NCBI RefSeq assembly: GCF_900113665.1
Contig: NZ_FOQD01000007.1
Coordinates: 238,543 to 302,542 of the forward strand
DNA length: 64,000 nt
DNA from: Planctomicrobium piriforme
Lineage (GTDB): Bacteria > Planctomycetota > Planctomycetia > Planctomycetales > Planctomycetaceae
Reading direction: 5' to 3'
Of the stretch, positions 51,394 through 62,100 are shown piece by piece; position 1 is the stretch's first letter; every line of letters starts with the position of its first letter. Below the pieces are notes generated by a model. That model was given only the letters and a program-made list of their open reading frames with translations, searched no databases and was not told where the DNA came from. The translations under genes were made by a program, and so were the position numbers.

Positions 51394-52401
51394 CAGGTGC
51401 AGGCTCGACCGCATCTGGTTTTTGATTTCCAGAAACTTCTCTTCCGCGTGCAGGAATGCGTCGACAAGCTGCGGGTCAAAATGCGTGCCCCGATCTCGCT
51501 CGATAATCTCACGAGCGACTTCGTGCGAGTAGGCTTCTTTATAAACGCGATTGCTCGTGAGCGCATCGTAAACGTCGGCGATGGCAGTGATGCGTCCGCA
51601 AAGCGGGATCTCGGTTCCCTTCAAGCCATGCGGATAGCCCCCTCCGTCCCAGCGTTCGTGATGCGTAAGGGCGATATCCATTGCCATCTGCAGATAGCTC
51701 GCGTTGGGATGACACTCGGCGACGTCGGCCAATGTTCTGGCGCCCAATGTCGTATGGGTCTTCATCACCTCGAACTCTTCCGCCGTCAGCCGGCCCGGCT
51801 TCAGCAAAATGCTGTCGGGAATGGCGACCTTACCGATATCGTGCAGGGGACTGGTGAGATACAGCAGGTTGATGTAGTCGCCGTCGATGATGCCCCAGAA
51901 ATCGTCGTACTGTGACAGCTCTTCGGCGAGGATCTTGACGTACTCCCGCATCCGTTCCAGATGGTCGCCCGTTTCCTGGTCGCGGGACTCGGCGAGTTTG
52001 GCAAGAGCGAAGATCGTCAGCTCGCGGCTTTCGAGATTCAAAATCCGCTGCCCGGCGCGAATCCGCACGAGCAGCTCACTGGGATTAAAGGGCTTGGCGA
52101 TGAAGTCGTCGGCGCCGGCATCGAGACCCTGCACAACGCCGTCGAGGCCTGAGAATGATGTCAGCAGGATGATATAAATGTATCCGCCAGCACCGCGGCG
52201 GCGGATTTCGCGGCAGAGTTCCAGGCCGGTCATGCCGGGCATCTGCCAGTCGGAAATGAACAGCCGATACTTGCCGGTGCGGAGTAGATGGAACGCTTCG
52301 TTGCCGTCATTCGCGACGGTCACGTCGTAACCGAACGCTTCAAGAGCGTTCGTCAGCAGGGCGATCATGCTGGGATCATCGTCAGCCACGAGAATGTTCA
52401 T
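51382..52401 (-). CDS. Response regulator with HD-GYP phosphodiesterase domain
   Basis: 339 residues. The receiver domain (1-120) has the acidic pair D8-D9 (LVADDDP), phosphoacceptor D51 (LFISDWQMPG) and the conserved AKPF lysine. The HD-GYP domain (about 140-335) has LTSPLHDIGKVAIPDSILLK, HHERWDGGGYPHGLKG and RITAIADVYDALTSNRVYKE, all residues expected for cyclic-di-GMP hydrolysis to GMP. Its ATG overlaps the stop of the Hpt gene as ATGA (52398-52401), so the two are translated together. With the Hpt protein it forms the output end of a phosphorelay, lowering c-di-GMP when phosphorylated or relieved. The 3' end overlaps the convergent gene by 12 bases. Confidence 0.96.
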   Translation of the reverse strand: MNILVADDDPSMIALLTNALEAFGYDVTVANDGNEAFHLLRTGKYRLFISDWQMPGMTGLELCREIRRRGAGGYIYIILLTSFSGLDGVVQGLDAGADDFIAKPFNPSELLVRIRAGQRILNLESRELTIFALAKLAESRDQETGDHLERMREYVKILAEELSQYDDFWGIIDGDYINLLYLTSPLHDIGKVAIPDSILLKPGRLTAEEFEVMKTHTTLGARTLADVAECHPNASYLQMAMDIALTHHERWDGGGYPHGLKGTEIPLCGRITAIADVYDALTSNRVYKEAYSHEVAREIIERDRGTHFDPQLVDAFLHAEEKFLEIKNQMRSSLHLSIP

Positions 52402-52853
52402 CGAAGCAGTCGCCCTCGATTTTGAAGAGTGCGTGTCAGAGATTGTCCCACATCGCTGGCGGCCGCTTCCGGCAAAGGCTGGGACAGAAAATGCCGGCAA
52501 GCTGTTTCGAGTGTTGTAAACGTCTCACGCACCAGGGACAGGTCGCCGCTTCGCCCGGCCGACTCCAGTTGAGCGGCGGCATCGCGAATGCGGGCGGCTC
52601 CCAGATTGGCGGCTTCGCCCCTCAGCCGATGTGCCAGCAGCGCGGTCTGCGCCAGATCGGAGTTGGCGACAGCCTGTTGCAACTGCTGTTGCAGTTGGGT
52701 GACGCTCCCCTGGAGCGCCTGGATGAGACGATTCGCCAGCGCCAGATTCCCCAGGCACCGCGCTAACAATTGGGGAAGATCAAGCGACGGTTCTGCGACA
52801 ACGGCGAGGAGGTCGTCGTGACAGGCAACATGTTGAAGATGTTCTGCCGACAT
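52398..52853 (-). CDS. Histidine phosphotransfer (Hpt) domain protein
   Basis: 151 residues, mostly helical. The phospho-accepting histidine is H75 in ALLAHRLRGEAANLGA, matching the 'HxLKGxxxxxGA' Hpt signature, with a flanking glutamine-rich helix (VTQLQQQLQQAV) and a C-terminal helix around residues 100-125. A single Hpt with no kinase or receiver fused is typical of relay proteins between a hybrid kinase and a response regulator. It overlaps the HD-GYP regulator gene by four bases. A large hybrid histidine kinase is 3.3 kb away at 56124-62135. No clear ribosome site precedes the ATG. Confidence 0.9.
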   Translation of the reverse strand: MSAEHLQHVACHDDLLAVVAEPSLDLPQLLARCLGNLALANRLIQALQGSVTQLQQQLQQAVANSDLAQTALLAHRLRGEAANLGAARIRDAAAQLESAGRSGDLSLVRETFTTLETACRHFLSQPLPEAAASDVGQSLTRTLQNRGRLLR

Positions 52854-53218
52854 AGTTCATCAAAGCCAGATCAGGCCTGCGACAATCTCCCAACGCTAGG
52901 TCAGATTCCGTGAGCGGCAGGCTGAAGACGCCGTAACCACTACGAGAAAACTCGAACTTGTGCAGGGTTTCGCTGCACAGATGGATCACCGCTACAACCG
53001 GCACCGTCGCGACAGATTGCTTCATCGATTCAGTCAGAACCTTGGGACAGGCATTTTTCACTCAGACTGCGAGTGAATCGCTCTATAACGCCGCAGATGA
53101 AAGGATTGGCCGTCAGGCAACTGTTAGATCAAAGTTGATTCATGTCGCAGTAACGGCAGTTCCGACATGATCGTGCAGTGCGGCCCTGCATTGATCTGCA
53201 ACAACATGGAAGATGATC
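52854..53218. other. 365-base divergent intergenic region
   Basis: The region lies between the Hpt gene (minus) and the FadL-type gene (plus). A minus-strand frame of 93 codons here overlaps the Hpt start and has weak protein character, so it is not called. No repeat copy or convincing promoter is seen; only the GGAAG ribosome site for the porin at 53208-53212 stands out. Confidence 0.45.
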
Positions 53219-54478
53219 ATGGGACGTTCGCCTGCGGTCCTGCTTGCGTTCTCGCTACTCCTGTTGACTGTGCGCGGCGCTGTCGCGGACGGGATTATTC
53301 TCAATGGGGTCTCTCCCCGATCAATTGGTCGCGGCGGAACGAACATCGCCCATAGCGACAACGGCGGTCTGATCTTCGACAACCCCGCCGGCATCGCTGC
53401 CGTCCAAGGGAACGGGCTGTTCGATATCGGCGTCGATACGCTGATTACCGACTTCAGCTATTCCGATCCCGCCAACGCCACGTCCTATGCGAATTCGGCG
53501 ACTCCGTTGCCGCAGATCTCGTTAGTTCGAAAGTCCGAAGACGGCAGGTGGGCTTACGGCATCGGGCTGTTCACGCCCGCGGGGTTCTCGGAGTCTTATC
53601 GTCTGGAAGGTCCCCCTCCGTTGGGCGGCCCGCAACTTTACGAGTCGTTCGGGGCGCTGATGAAAATTCTGCCGGCGCTCGCCTGGCAGCCGACCGAAGG
53701 CCTGCGATTCGGAGGAACGTTGGGGGTCGGAATCAACCATACAGAACTGCAGGCGCCCTACTTTCTGCAAGACCCGACCCCTTATCAGGGGCTGCCCATG
53801 CTGCTGGACATGCAGGGGAGCGGAGCCGCATTGGTGTGGTCAGTTGGGATGCAGTATGACGTGACGGAGGCGACGACGCTGGGGGTCACTTATCAAAGCG
53901 CCAGCGATTTTCATCTGAGCGGACCGGCCAGCGTCACGGTGCCAGGCCTGGGAACAAGCCGCTACGACGCCAGCATGAACATCGTGTTTCCGCAATCCGT
54001 CGGCTGGGGCGTCAAGCACAAGCTGGCGAAGCGGCATACGCTGTCGACCGACCTCATCTGGTACGACTGGTCCACCGCTTTTGATGAACTCAGCCTGAGC
54101 TTCTCGAATCCCTCGACCCCCGGCTTTCCGCCCGTCGCCGAACATGTCCCTCTCAACTGGCGGGACAGCCTCTCAGTCCGGCTCGGATACGAATGGGATC
54201 TCGAAACGATGGGTATCGTGCGCTTCGGGTACGTCTACCATCGCAATCCCATCCCCGACAACACGCTCACGCCGCTCATTCAGGCGACGATGCAGAACGG
54301 CTTCTCGACCGGCTACGGCTTCCAGTTCAAGAACTGGGATCTGGACCTCGCGTACATGTTCATGTTCGGGCCGCGGCAGAACGTTTCGAACAGCGTCTTC
54401 ATCGGGAACGACTTCGACGGCAGCAGCACGACCGCTCAAACACACGCCATCGCCGTCAGCGCCATTCGACGCTTCTAA
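53219..54478 (+). CDS. FadL/OmpP1/TodX-type outer-membrane transport protein
   Basis: 419 residues. Two ATGs (53213 and 53219) are in frame; GGAAG directly abuts the first and is ideally spaced for the second, which is chosen. After the signal (PAVLLAFSLLLLTVRGAVAD) the mature N terminus IILNGVSPRSIGRGGTNIAH resembles the FadL hatch start (G....GRGGA). DNPAGIA is the NPA signature. The rest is long amphipathic strands ending in the aromatic ISAIRRF-type terminus (AIAVSAIRRF), as needed for barrel assembly. It should admit hydrophobic molecules across an outer membrane, evidence that this planctomycete has a Gram-negative-type envelope. Confidence 0.9.
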   Translation: MGRSPAVLLAFSLLLLTVRGAVADGIILNGVSPRSIGRGGTNIAHSDNGGLIFDNPAGIAAVQGNGLFDIGVDTLITDFSYSDPANATSYANSATPLPQISLVRKSEDGRWAYGIGLFTPAGFSESYRLEGPPPLGGPQLYESFGALMKILPALAWQPTEGLRFGGTLGVGINHTELQAPYFLQDPTPYQGLPMLLDMQGSGAALVWSVGMQYDVTEATTLGVTYQSASDFHLSGPASVTVPGLGTSRYDASMNIVFPQSVGWGVKHKLAKRHTLSTDLIWYDWSTAFDELSLSFSNPSTPGFPPVAEHVPLNWRDSLSVRLGYEWDLETMGIVRFGYVYHRNPIPDNTLTPLIQATMQNGFSTGYGFQFKNWDLDLAYMFMFGPRQNVSNSVFIGNDFDGSSTTAQTHAIAVSAIRRF

Positions 54479-54486
54479 AATCAAGG

Positions 54487-54554
54487 GAACCGGACGCTAA
54501 CGAGTGCCGGCTGATGGGCGCCCATCAGCCGCTGGGCGTTAGCCCACGGTTCTT
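54487..54554. repeat. Family B palindromic element, copy 2, within a larger imperfect palindrome
   Basis: The family B 31-mer is at 54524-54554 with hairpin TGGGC-GTTA-GCCCA. It forms the right arm of a larger imperfect palindrome: the left arm starts GAACCGGACGCTAACGAG, and the centre GGCTGATGGGCGCCCATCAG is itself a perfect palindrome. It lies between convergent genes and could act on both transcripts. Confidence 0.88.
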
Positions 54555-54601
54555 CCTTCCCTGATCATTGAAAATGAACCGAAAACTGAAACATCACAAT
54601 G

Positions 54602-54636
54602 AAAAGCGGACAGGCAATTGATCGCCTGTCCGCTTT
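54602..54636. terminator. Bidirectional hairpin terminator between convergent genes
   Basis: A 13-base perfect stem (AAAGCGGACAGGC with GCCTGTCCGCTTT) closes an eight-base loop. On the minus strand, 24 bases after the methyltransferase stop, it is followed by TTTTCATT. On the plus strand the stem ends in CTTTGTTG. The minus-strand role is the more convincing. Confidence 0.8.
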
Positions 54637-54659
54637 GTTGAAGTCCCTGATTGTCGCAA

Positions 54660-55778
54660 TCAAAGTTCGCTCGGCTCGACGTCAGGTTCCAGCACAGCGG
54701 CCTGCGGCTGCATGCGGACGTGTGGACCGCGAAGGCGTTCGGCGGCATCGAAGCGACGATTCTGAATCGCATTCTGCCGCGCGACAAAGTTCATGATGAT
54801 GCCGGTGGAGTCGCGGAACATTTCCATCGAGTCAACATCGTAGCCCGCTTCCGCGAACAGCTTGCGGCAGTCGGTTTCGGTCCGCTGATAGAAGTGCCAG
54901 TCGACATGCCATTGGTATTCCGCAGCGTGATAACGGGGAGCATCCTTGAAGGCGACATAGACGATCCCGTCTTCACCGACCGACTCACGCCAGCCGTTCA
55001 GAATGCGAATCAGGTAGCGGTCGGGAATGTAATCGCACAGTCCGACGCTGTAGATCATGTCGGGCTGACCAAAGCGCGCGATGTTCGTCTTGGAAGAGGT
55101 CATCTTCAGCGCGTTGTAACAGACGCAGTTCAAATCGAGAGCGTCGGATGCCTGGGGATCGACATGGCTGCGGAGGTAAGCAAGCGCCTGTTCGTCGGTG
55201 TCGACGCAAGTGAGCTGCATCGTCTCGGGAGGTTCGAAGCCATGCGAGTATTCGCGCCCCGGCCCTGAGGCGACGTTCAACACAGACACCCGGGTCGTGC
55301 GCTGCAGCACTTCCCGCACGAGGAATTTCTGAATCGAATCGAGCCGCGAGCAGACCGCTCGGGCCAGATCGGTTCCCAGAAAATAGAGATCGAGGTAACC
55401 CCCAAAGCCGGTTGCTTTAGGTTGGCCGTCGTAAATGGCGGTCAGCATTTCGAAGTCGCCGGGGTAACCACGGGGCTTCGCTTTGGCCCGTTGCATGAAC
55501 CAACTGCGGTCGAACCAGGGACCGATCTGCTCGCGGAAACGTTTCTGGGCTTCCAGCAGCAGTGCGGCGTCGGGCCCGATGGCCATTTCGGCCGCTTCAC
55601 AGGCATCTCGAGACCCGTGAATCGCCGCGGTCATTTCTGCCAGGAACTCATCCGCTTCAGGCTCTTTGGAAGCGGGAATGCGCCGTTCCAGACTGGCGAG
55701 GGCATCCGTGAAGGCCCTCACTTCGCTAGCGAAGAAACACTCAATATCGAACTCTTTCACCGCCGGGGCCGATCCCAT
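54660..55778 (-). CDS. SAM-dependent methyltransferase with N-terminal helical domain
   Basis: 372 residues. The N-terminal 140 residues are mostly helical (FFASEVRAFTDALASLERRI, KRFREQIGPWFDRSWFMQRA) and contain KPRGYPGDFEMLTAIYDG, a conserved segment of a bacterial methyltransferase subfamily. The catalytic Rossmann domain follows, with motif I VSVLNVASGPGREYSHGF, LTCVDTDEQALAYL, PDMIYSVGLCDYIPDRYLIR and a C-terminal YQWHVDWHFYQRTETDCRKL. The substrate is unknown; the subfamily appears beside lipid and secondary-metabolite genes. It converges with the FadL-type gene and diverges from the giant kinase gene. Confidence 0.88.
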   Translation of the reverse strand: MGSAPAVKEFDIECFFASEVRAFTDALASLERRIPASKEPEADEFLAEMTAAIHGSRDACEAAEMAIGPDAALLLEAQKRFREQIGPWFDRSWFMQRAKAKPRGYPGDFEMLTAIYDGQPKATGFGGYLDLYFLGTDLARAVCSRLDSIQKFLVREVLQRTTRVSVLNVASGPGREYSHGFEPPETMQLTCVDTDEQALAYLRSHVDPQASDALDLNCVCYNALKMTSSKTNIARFGQPDMIYSVGLCDYIPDRYLIRILNGWRESVGEDGIVYVAFKDAPRYHAAEYQWHVDWHFYQRTETDCRKLFAEAGYDVDSMEMFRDSTGIIMNFVARQNAIQNRRFDAAERLRGPHVRMQPQAAVLEPDVEPSEL

Positions 55779-56123
55779 GTTGAGACCTCAATTCTGTTGA
55801 GAGTGCAGCGTTTTGCATCAGTTAGCCCGCCGGTTGTAGAGGATGGACTGAATTTGATGATTGTCAACAGTGTAAAATTTATTTTGATTTTCCCGGTTTT
55901 TCGGGCTGAAAGGCCTTGAAATTGATTCATAACGCAGCACTTTCAGCAAAAACAGCGGAATTTCGAGATCCGCCAACGAGGTAAAGCCAGCGAATGAGTC
56001 GTTTCCGAGCTATTTCTTGAAAGTGCGGGGCCTTCCCGCTGTTCCTGCCTGTGGCTTGAGAGGTTTTTGCTGAGCGTCGCTCGGCGATCACCATGTCCCG
56101 AACGTGGACGACAGTCTCTGACG
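55779..56123. other. 345-base AT-rich divergent intergenic region
   Basis: The region contains an AT-rich stretch at 55850-55930. A perfect TTGACA lies on the minus strand near 55860-55865, upstream of the methyltransferase, but no good -10 follows at 16-18 bases. A TTG at 56067 preceded by GAGAGG and the ATG at 56124 are the candidate starts of the hybrid kinase. No gene is seen. Confidence 0.5.
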
Positions 56124-59100
56124 ATGAGTGTCACGACAACGCTGCGCAGCCCGACTGAGGGAGACGCGCTCGCTGGTCGCTCGAATACGAGCGCGCTGGC
56201 GATCGCGGACGGTCGCTACTGCGCGCGTTCCACCGAACAGCAGGCCATGGGCGCGGCCGCCTCCATTGGCCTGGATGCCGTTTCGAATTTGCCAGTCCTG
56301 ATCCGCTCGGTCGAAGTCCGGCTCACCCCGCCAGCCCTGTTGCTGCAACTCGAACACGAAGCGGGCGTGCTGGCCCGGATTCATCATCAGCACCTCGCAG
56401 CGCTCCTGCACCAGGGGCAAGAACAAGAGCGGTTCTGGCTGGTCTACGACATCGCGAAATCGGAGACCCTCCGCGACCGGCTCGAACGGGGCCCGTTGCC
56501 TCCTCTGGATGCCTTGCATGTCCTGCGTCAACTGCTGTCCGCACTGGCAGAACTACACCGCAACGGCATCGTTCCCCGATCACTGAGACCTGAGAACGTC
56601 TTCCTTTCGACCGAATCAGTCGGCGTTCACGCACGACTGGCGGCAATTGACGTCTCCGAGCCCGCCCATGTGCTGGCCACCGGAGCTCTGTCACCCGGGC
56701 AACTGATCGAACTGGCCGAGTTTCTGCCGCCCGAACAATCCGGCATCGTCAACGACGCCTTTTCAGAACGCTCGAACATCTACTCCGCAGGTTGCCTGTT
56801 GTTCTGGTGCCTGAGCGGCGCGGCCCCGTTCCGCGCCGGGACTTTGAACGAACTTCTGCTCCGCCAGGCGACGTTACCCGTCCCCAAATTGCGCGAGCTG
56901 GGCGTCACCGTTCCCCGCGTTCTGGACGAGATCCTCGAACGGGCACTCTGTCGGGAACAACAGGGTCGCTATCAGTCCATTGCCGCATTGGCCGACGACA
57001 TCGACGATCTCGCCGTCGCATTGGAGCTGGGGGAAACCGATCCCGATCTGACAGTGGGCGCCAGCGATCACCGCCATTCACTGTTGCAGCCGGCCTTCGT
57101 CGCCCGCAGCGGTGAACTCGAACGTCTCGACGCGGTGATTCAAGCCACCCGGTCAGGCCGGGCCAATCTCGCGTTCCTGGAAGGAGAATCCGGCTTCGGG
57201 AAGTCGCGACTGATCTCCGAATTTTCGATTCGTGCGGTGCAGTCAGGACTCACCGTCTTTCGCGGCCGGGCCACCTCCGACGGCGGTCAGCTTCCGTTTG
57301 AACTGCTGGAAGGAGTCGCCGCAGGCTTCCTCGCAGTGAGCGAGACGCGACCTGAATTTGTGACGCAGATCCAGCAGCGACTGCAGGAACAAATCGCGGT
57401 GGTCGCGACTGCCTTGCCGCGACTGGCAGACATGCTGTCGCCGCAGGGGAATGAACCGGTCGACTCCGGGCCTGCCGGCGAATCACGAACACTCAGCGCG
57501 CTCGTCGCCTTTCTGGACTCGCTGGGAACGCAACAGAATCCGGCAGTCGTCATTCTCGATGACTGCCAATGGGCGGCGGAACTTGTGCATGGCCTGCTGC
57601 AGCGCTGGCACATGTTGCGGGCGTCAAAGCCAGGCATTCAGAGTTTCGTCCAACTGGTCGTCGTCTTTCGTTCCGAAGAAGTGCCTGACTCCCATCCCTT
57701 GCGACGCATGGTCCCCGACGTGCATCTGCGGCTCGGTCCGCTCGATGAACGGGACGTGCAACGACTGATCGAATCGATGGCAGGTCCGTTGCCAGCCGCG
57801 GCGGTCGAGACGGTCGTGCGACTGGCCGACGGCGTGCCGTTCATGGCCTCCGCCATCCTGCACGGACTTGTCGAAACGCAGGCCCTCGTACCGGAGGCTC
57901 ACGGCTGGAGCGTCAACGAAGCGGCGCTCGCTCAAGCCCGGTCGTCCGCTCATGCCGGTGCATTTCTCTCGCAACGCCTGAATCTGCTCTGCGATGAGAC
58001 AAAGCGGCTGCTCTCGGTAGGGGCCATTCTCGGCAGCCAGTTCGATCTCATCACCGCAATGGATCTCGCCGACCTGACCACGCCGCAGGCGATCGACGCC
58101 GTCAACGACGCCCGTCAGCGACACCTCATGTGGTGTCAGTTTCACGAAGGCCAGTGCATCTTCGTGCATGATCGGGTGCGTGAGACTTTGCTGGAGTCGC
58201 AATCCGAAGCAGAACGAAAAGCGTTGCACGGTCGCGCCGCCGACTACCTCAGCCGTCGCAGTCCCGACCGCACTGCCGAGCTGGCATATCACTTCGATGC
58301 CGCGGGCGATCATCGTTCGGCGTTACCCTATGCCCTGTTGGCCGCCCGCGCCGCCCGCACGCGCCATGCTCTCGAAACAGCCGAACAGCAGTATGAAATT
58401 GCCTATCGCGGCGCAGAGGACGAGCCGCCAAAGATCCGCTTTGAAATTACAGAAGGGCTCGGCGATGTGCTGATGCTGCGGGGCAAATACGACTCCGCCG
58501 ATCGCATGCTCAAAGAAGCCGAATCCCTCGCAGTCGGCCCGCTTGCGAAAGCAGAAGTCTGCGGCAAACAGGGAGAACTTCGCAAGAAGCGCGGCGACAT
58601 GGAAGGCGCCCTGGAGGAGTTTGAGTCAGCGCTGGAGCTGCTGGGTCGCCGAGTTCCACATTGGAACCTGGGACTCGTCATGCAACTGGCGTATGAGATC
58701 TGGGTTCAATTTCTGCACTCCGCGTTGCCAGGCTGGTTCTGTCAGCGGAAACGCCGCAATCCCAATCCGCAAGAGCGGCTTTCGCTGCGGCTCTATAGCG
58801 AGCTGTCGCATGGCTACTGGTATTGCCGGAGCCTGCCCCGCGCGATGTGGGCCCACTTGCGAGGCATGAACCTCGGGGAACAGTACCTGCCGACGCTGGA
58901 ACTCGCCCAGGCCTATTCAGACCATGCGCCTGCCATGCTGCTCGTGGCCTGGTTTCGCCGCGGCACATGGTATGTGCAACGCTCATTTCAGATTCGCTCG
59001 GAACTGGGCGACTTGTGGGGACAAGGGCAGTCGCTCAGCTTCCACGGCATCATCTGCTATGCCGCTTCGCAGTATGAGGAATGCATCGAGAAGTGCCGCC

Positions 59101-62100
59101 GCGCAGTCCAGATTCTCGAACGGACCGGCGACTTCTGGCAGGTACATATCGCCCGCTATCAAATCGCAGCATCCCTGTATCGGCTGGGGGACATTGAAGC
59201 AGCACTCGAAGAAACTCGACGCAATTATTCCTCCGGGATCATGCTGGGAGACGAACAAGCTTCCGGCATCATTCTGGACATCTGGGCTCGATCGGCGCCC
59301 GGACGACTTCCCATTTCAGTTCTGGAAACCGAACTCGCTCGTCGTCGGCCTGACGAGCAGGGTCGCGCTCAGGTTTTGCTGGCGCGCGGCGTCCAGTTCA
59401 TCGGCATGGGTCAGCCTCGACAAGCGGCCGATGTCCTCGCCACGGCGGCGGCGAACATTGAAAAAGCGGGCGTCAAAAACCCCTACACCGTGCCGGTCTA
59501 CGCCTGGCTGGCCACGGCCTGGCGGATGAGCGCCGAAGTTCAGACTTCTCTCGCCCCCTACGAACGTCAGCGCTGCCTGAAACTTGCCCGAGGCAGTCTC
59601 CGCGCCGCACTCTTTGACGCCTGGCGATTCCGCAACGATCTGCCGCACGTCTATCGCGAACTGGGTCTCGTGGAGACGATGGAAGGCCGGCCAGTCCGGG
59701 CCTGGAACGCCTTCCAGAAAAGCCTGAAGCTCGCACGTCGCCAACATGCCCGCGTCGAACTGGCGATGACGCAGACGGTTCGTACCCGGGTTGCCAAAGA
59801 GTTTGGCTGGACGTTGCCGGTCAATCAAACAGAGGTGACAGGCGTCGGGCTGTCCGAACGGCAATTGTTTCAACTCGATTCGGCGATTCGGCAGTCAGGC
59901 GTCCCCGCCACATTGTCGCTGGTCGATCGCTTCGACACTCTGTTGCAGGCAGGCCGCGTGATCATCTCGGCCCTGTCGAATGAAACCATCTGCAGCGAAA
60001 CAGAGTCGGCCGCGCGGCGGTTGTTAAGGTCCGACCGGGCGACCCTGATCTGGCTGAATGAACAGGGGCGAATCGCTGAACAACAGCCAGGATCATATTC
60101 CCCTCAACAGACAGTCGATCCCGTCCTGCTGCAGCAGGCAATCCAGCGCCGCAAGGTGGCGATCTCGAAATCGCTGGATCTGCACTCCGCCACTGACCGG
60201 CATGCCTCGGAAGTCTGCGCACCCGTGTGCGTACGCGGTGCGGTCGTCGCCTGTCTGTCGGTGATTCACGAAGGCCGCCGTGATTTCTTTGGCGCTGATG
60301 AGGAACGCATCGCCGAGTTCATCGCCACGCTCGCCGGCGCGGCCTTCGAGAATGCGGAAGGCTTTGCACAGCTCGAACAATTGAACGCGACTCTGGAAGA
60401 ACGGGTCGTCGAACGCACCGCCGCCGTGCAGGAACGGGCTCTGGAACTCAGTACGTCGAATCAGGAACTCGAACGGGTCGCCAGCGAACTGAGGAACACT
60501 CAGAAGCAACTGGTGGCTTCCAAGCAGACAGCCGAAGAAGCGAATCATGCCAAGAGCCGCTTCCTGGCCGCGATGAGTCACGAAATCCGCACGCCCATGA
60601 ACGGCATCATCGGCATGTCGGAACTGGCGCTGCGCACCGACCTGGATGAACGCCAGCGGTCCTACCTGACTACCGTGAATAACTCGGCCAAATCATTGCT
60701 GTCGATCCTCAACGACGTCCTCGACTTCTCGAAGATCGAAGCAGGTAAGATGGACGTCGATGCCATTCCCTTCGATCTGCATGAAACGATTGTGGATGCC
60801 GCCAGATTGTTTGCGGCCTCGGCTTCACAGAAAAAGCTGGACATGGGCTGCCGCGTCCGTCCCGATGTCCCGGCCCGTGTGATCGGCGACCCGAACCGGC
60901 TGCGGCAGATTCTGATCAACCTGTTGGGAAATGCGATCAAGTTCACCGAACGGGGGACCGTCGATGTGCAGGCGTTCCTCGAATCGCAGGCGAACGGTCA
61001 GGCCGTCGTGCATCTGATTGTGAGCGACACCGGCATCGGCATCCCGGCGGCGCTCCAGGGGCGAATTTTCAATGCGTTCGATCAAGGAGAAGCGTCCGTC
61101 ACTCGCCGCTTCGGCGGGACAGGGCTTGGGCTGTCGATCTCGTCGCAGCTTGCAGCGTTGATGAACGGTCGCATCTGGGTCGAAAGCATCCCGGGGACCG
61201 GCAGCGCGTTTCATCTGGTGATTCCGTTCGCTCAGACGGTCGAGTCGACGTCATCCAAAACTGATCGCAGAAAGCAGGCGCGGAATTCGCTGTTCGTGTA
61301 CTGCGAAGACCATTCTGCTCTGATGGGATATGAACAGGATCTGCCTGCGGCTGGTTTTGAAGTGACAGGCACCCCTAAACAAGACGAAGCCAAGCTGTTG
61401 CTGTCGTTGCCGCTCTTTCAGGATTTCGGAGCGTATCTGTTCGACATGACGCTGGAGTCGGAGACGACGTTGAAACTGATTTCAGAACTGGTCGGGTCAG
61501 GCGCCATGCCAGCAGCGGCGGTCACAGCGCTGATTCCGGCCGGCACGCAGGCAATGGCCGATCAGTTACAGAAACTGGGAGTCGGACAGATCATCGAGAA
61601 GCCGGTCACTCAGGCTCTGCTGCAACGACTCTTACACGAACAGTGCGCTCCGCTGGTTTCGCCCGGTGATGAGGATTCCACGACAGATGACCTGCCGCCG
61701 GCACTGCGACTGCTGGTGGTGGACGACAGCCCGATTAACCTGGAAGTGGCATCGGGCATCCTGCAGATCCTCGGACAGGAAGTCGAAACCGCATCGAGCG
61801 GGGAGGAGGCGTTGGAGCGGCTGCAGGGATCACGCTTTGACGCAGTCTTCATGGATCTGGAGATGCCAGGACTGGACGGTTTGACCACGACCCGCCTGCA
61901 CCGTCAACGGGAAACCGCCGAAGGACTGGCCCCGACCCCGTTCTACGCCATGACGGCGCATGTCCTCGACGCCTTCAAGCACAAGTGCGAAGCCGCCGGC
62001 ATGGATGGTTTCCTGTCCAAGCCGATTCAACCGGACGAAATCCGGGAAGTGCTCGATCATCTCTCGAATCTGAGCCGCCCGCGCCTCTCTCCCGCGCCTT

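Noticed and set aside
52780..53061. 93-codon minus-strand frame upstream of and overlapping the Hpt gene
   Set aside because: It overlaps the Hpt start in another frame, lacks a ribosome site and has no recognisable domain; it is too weak to call.
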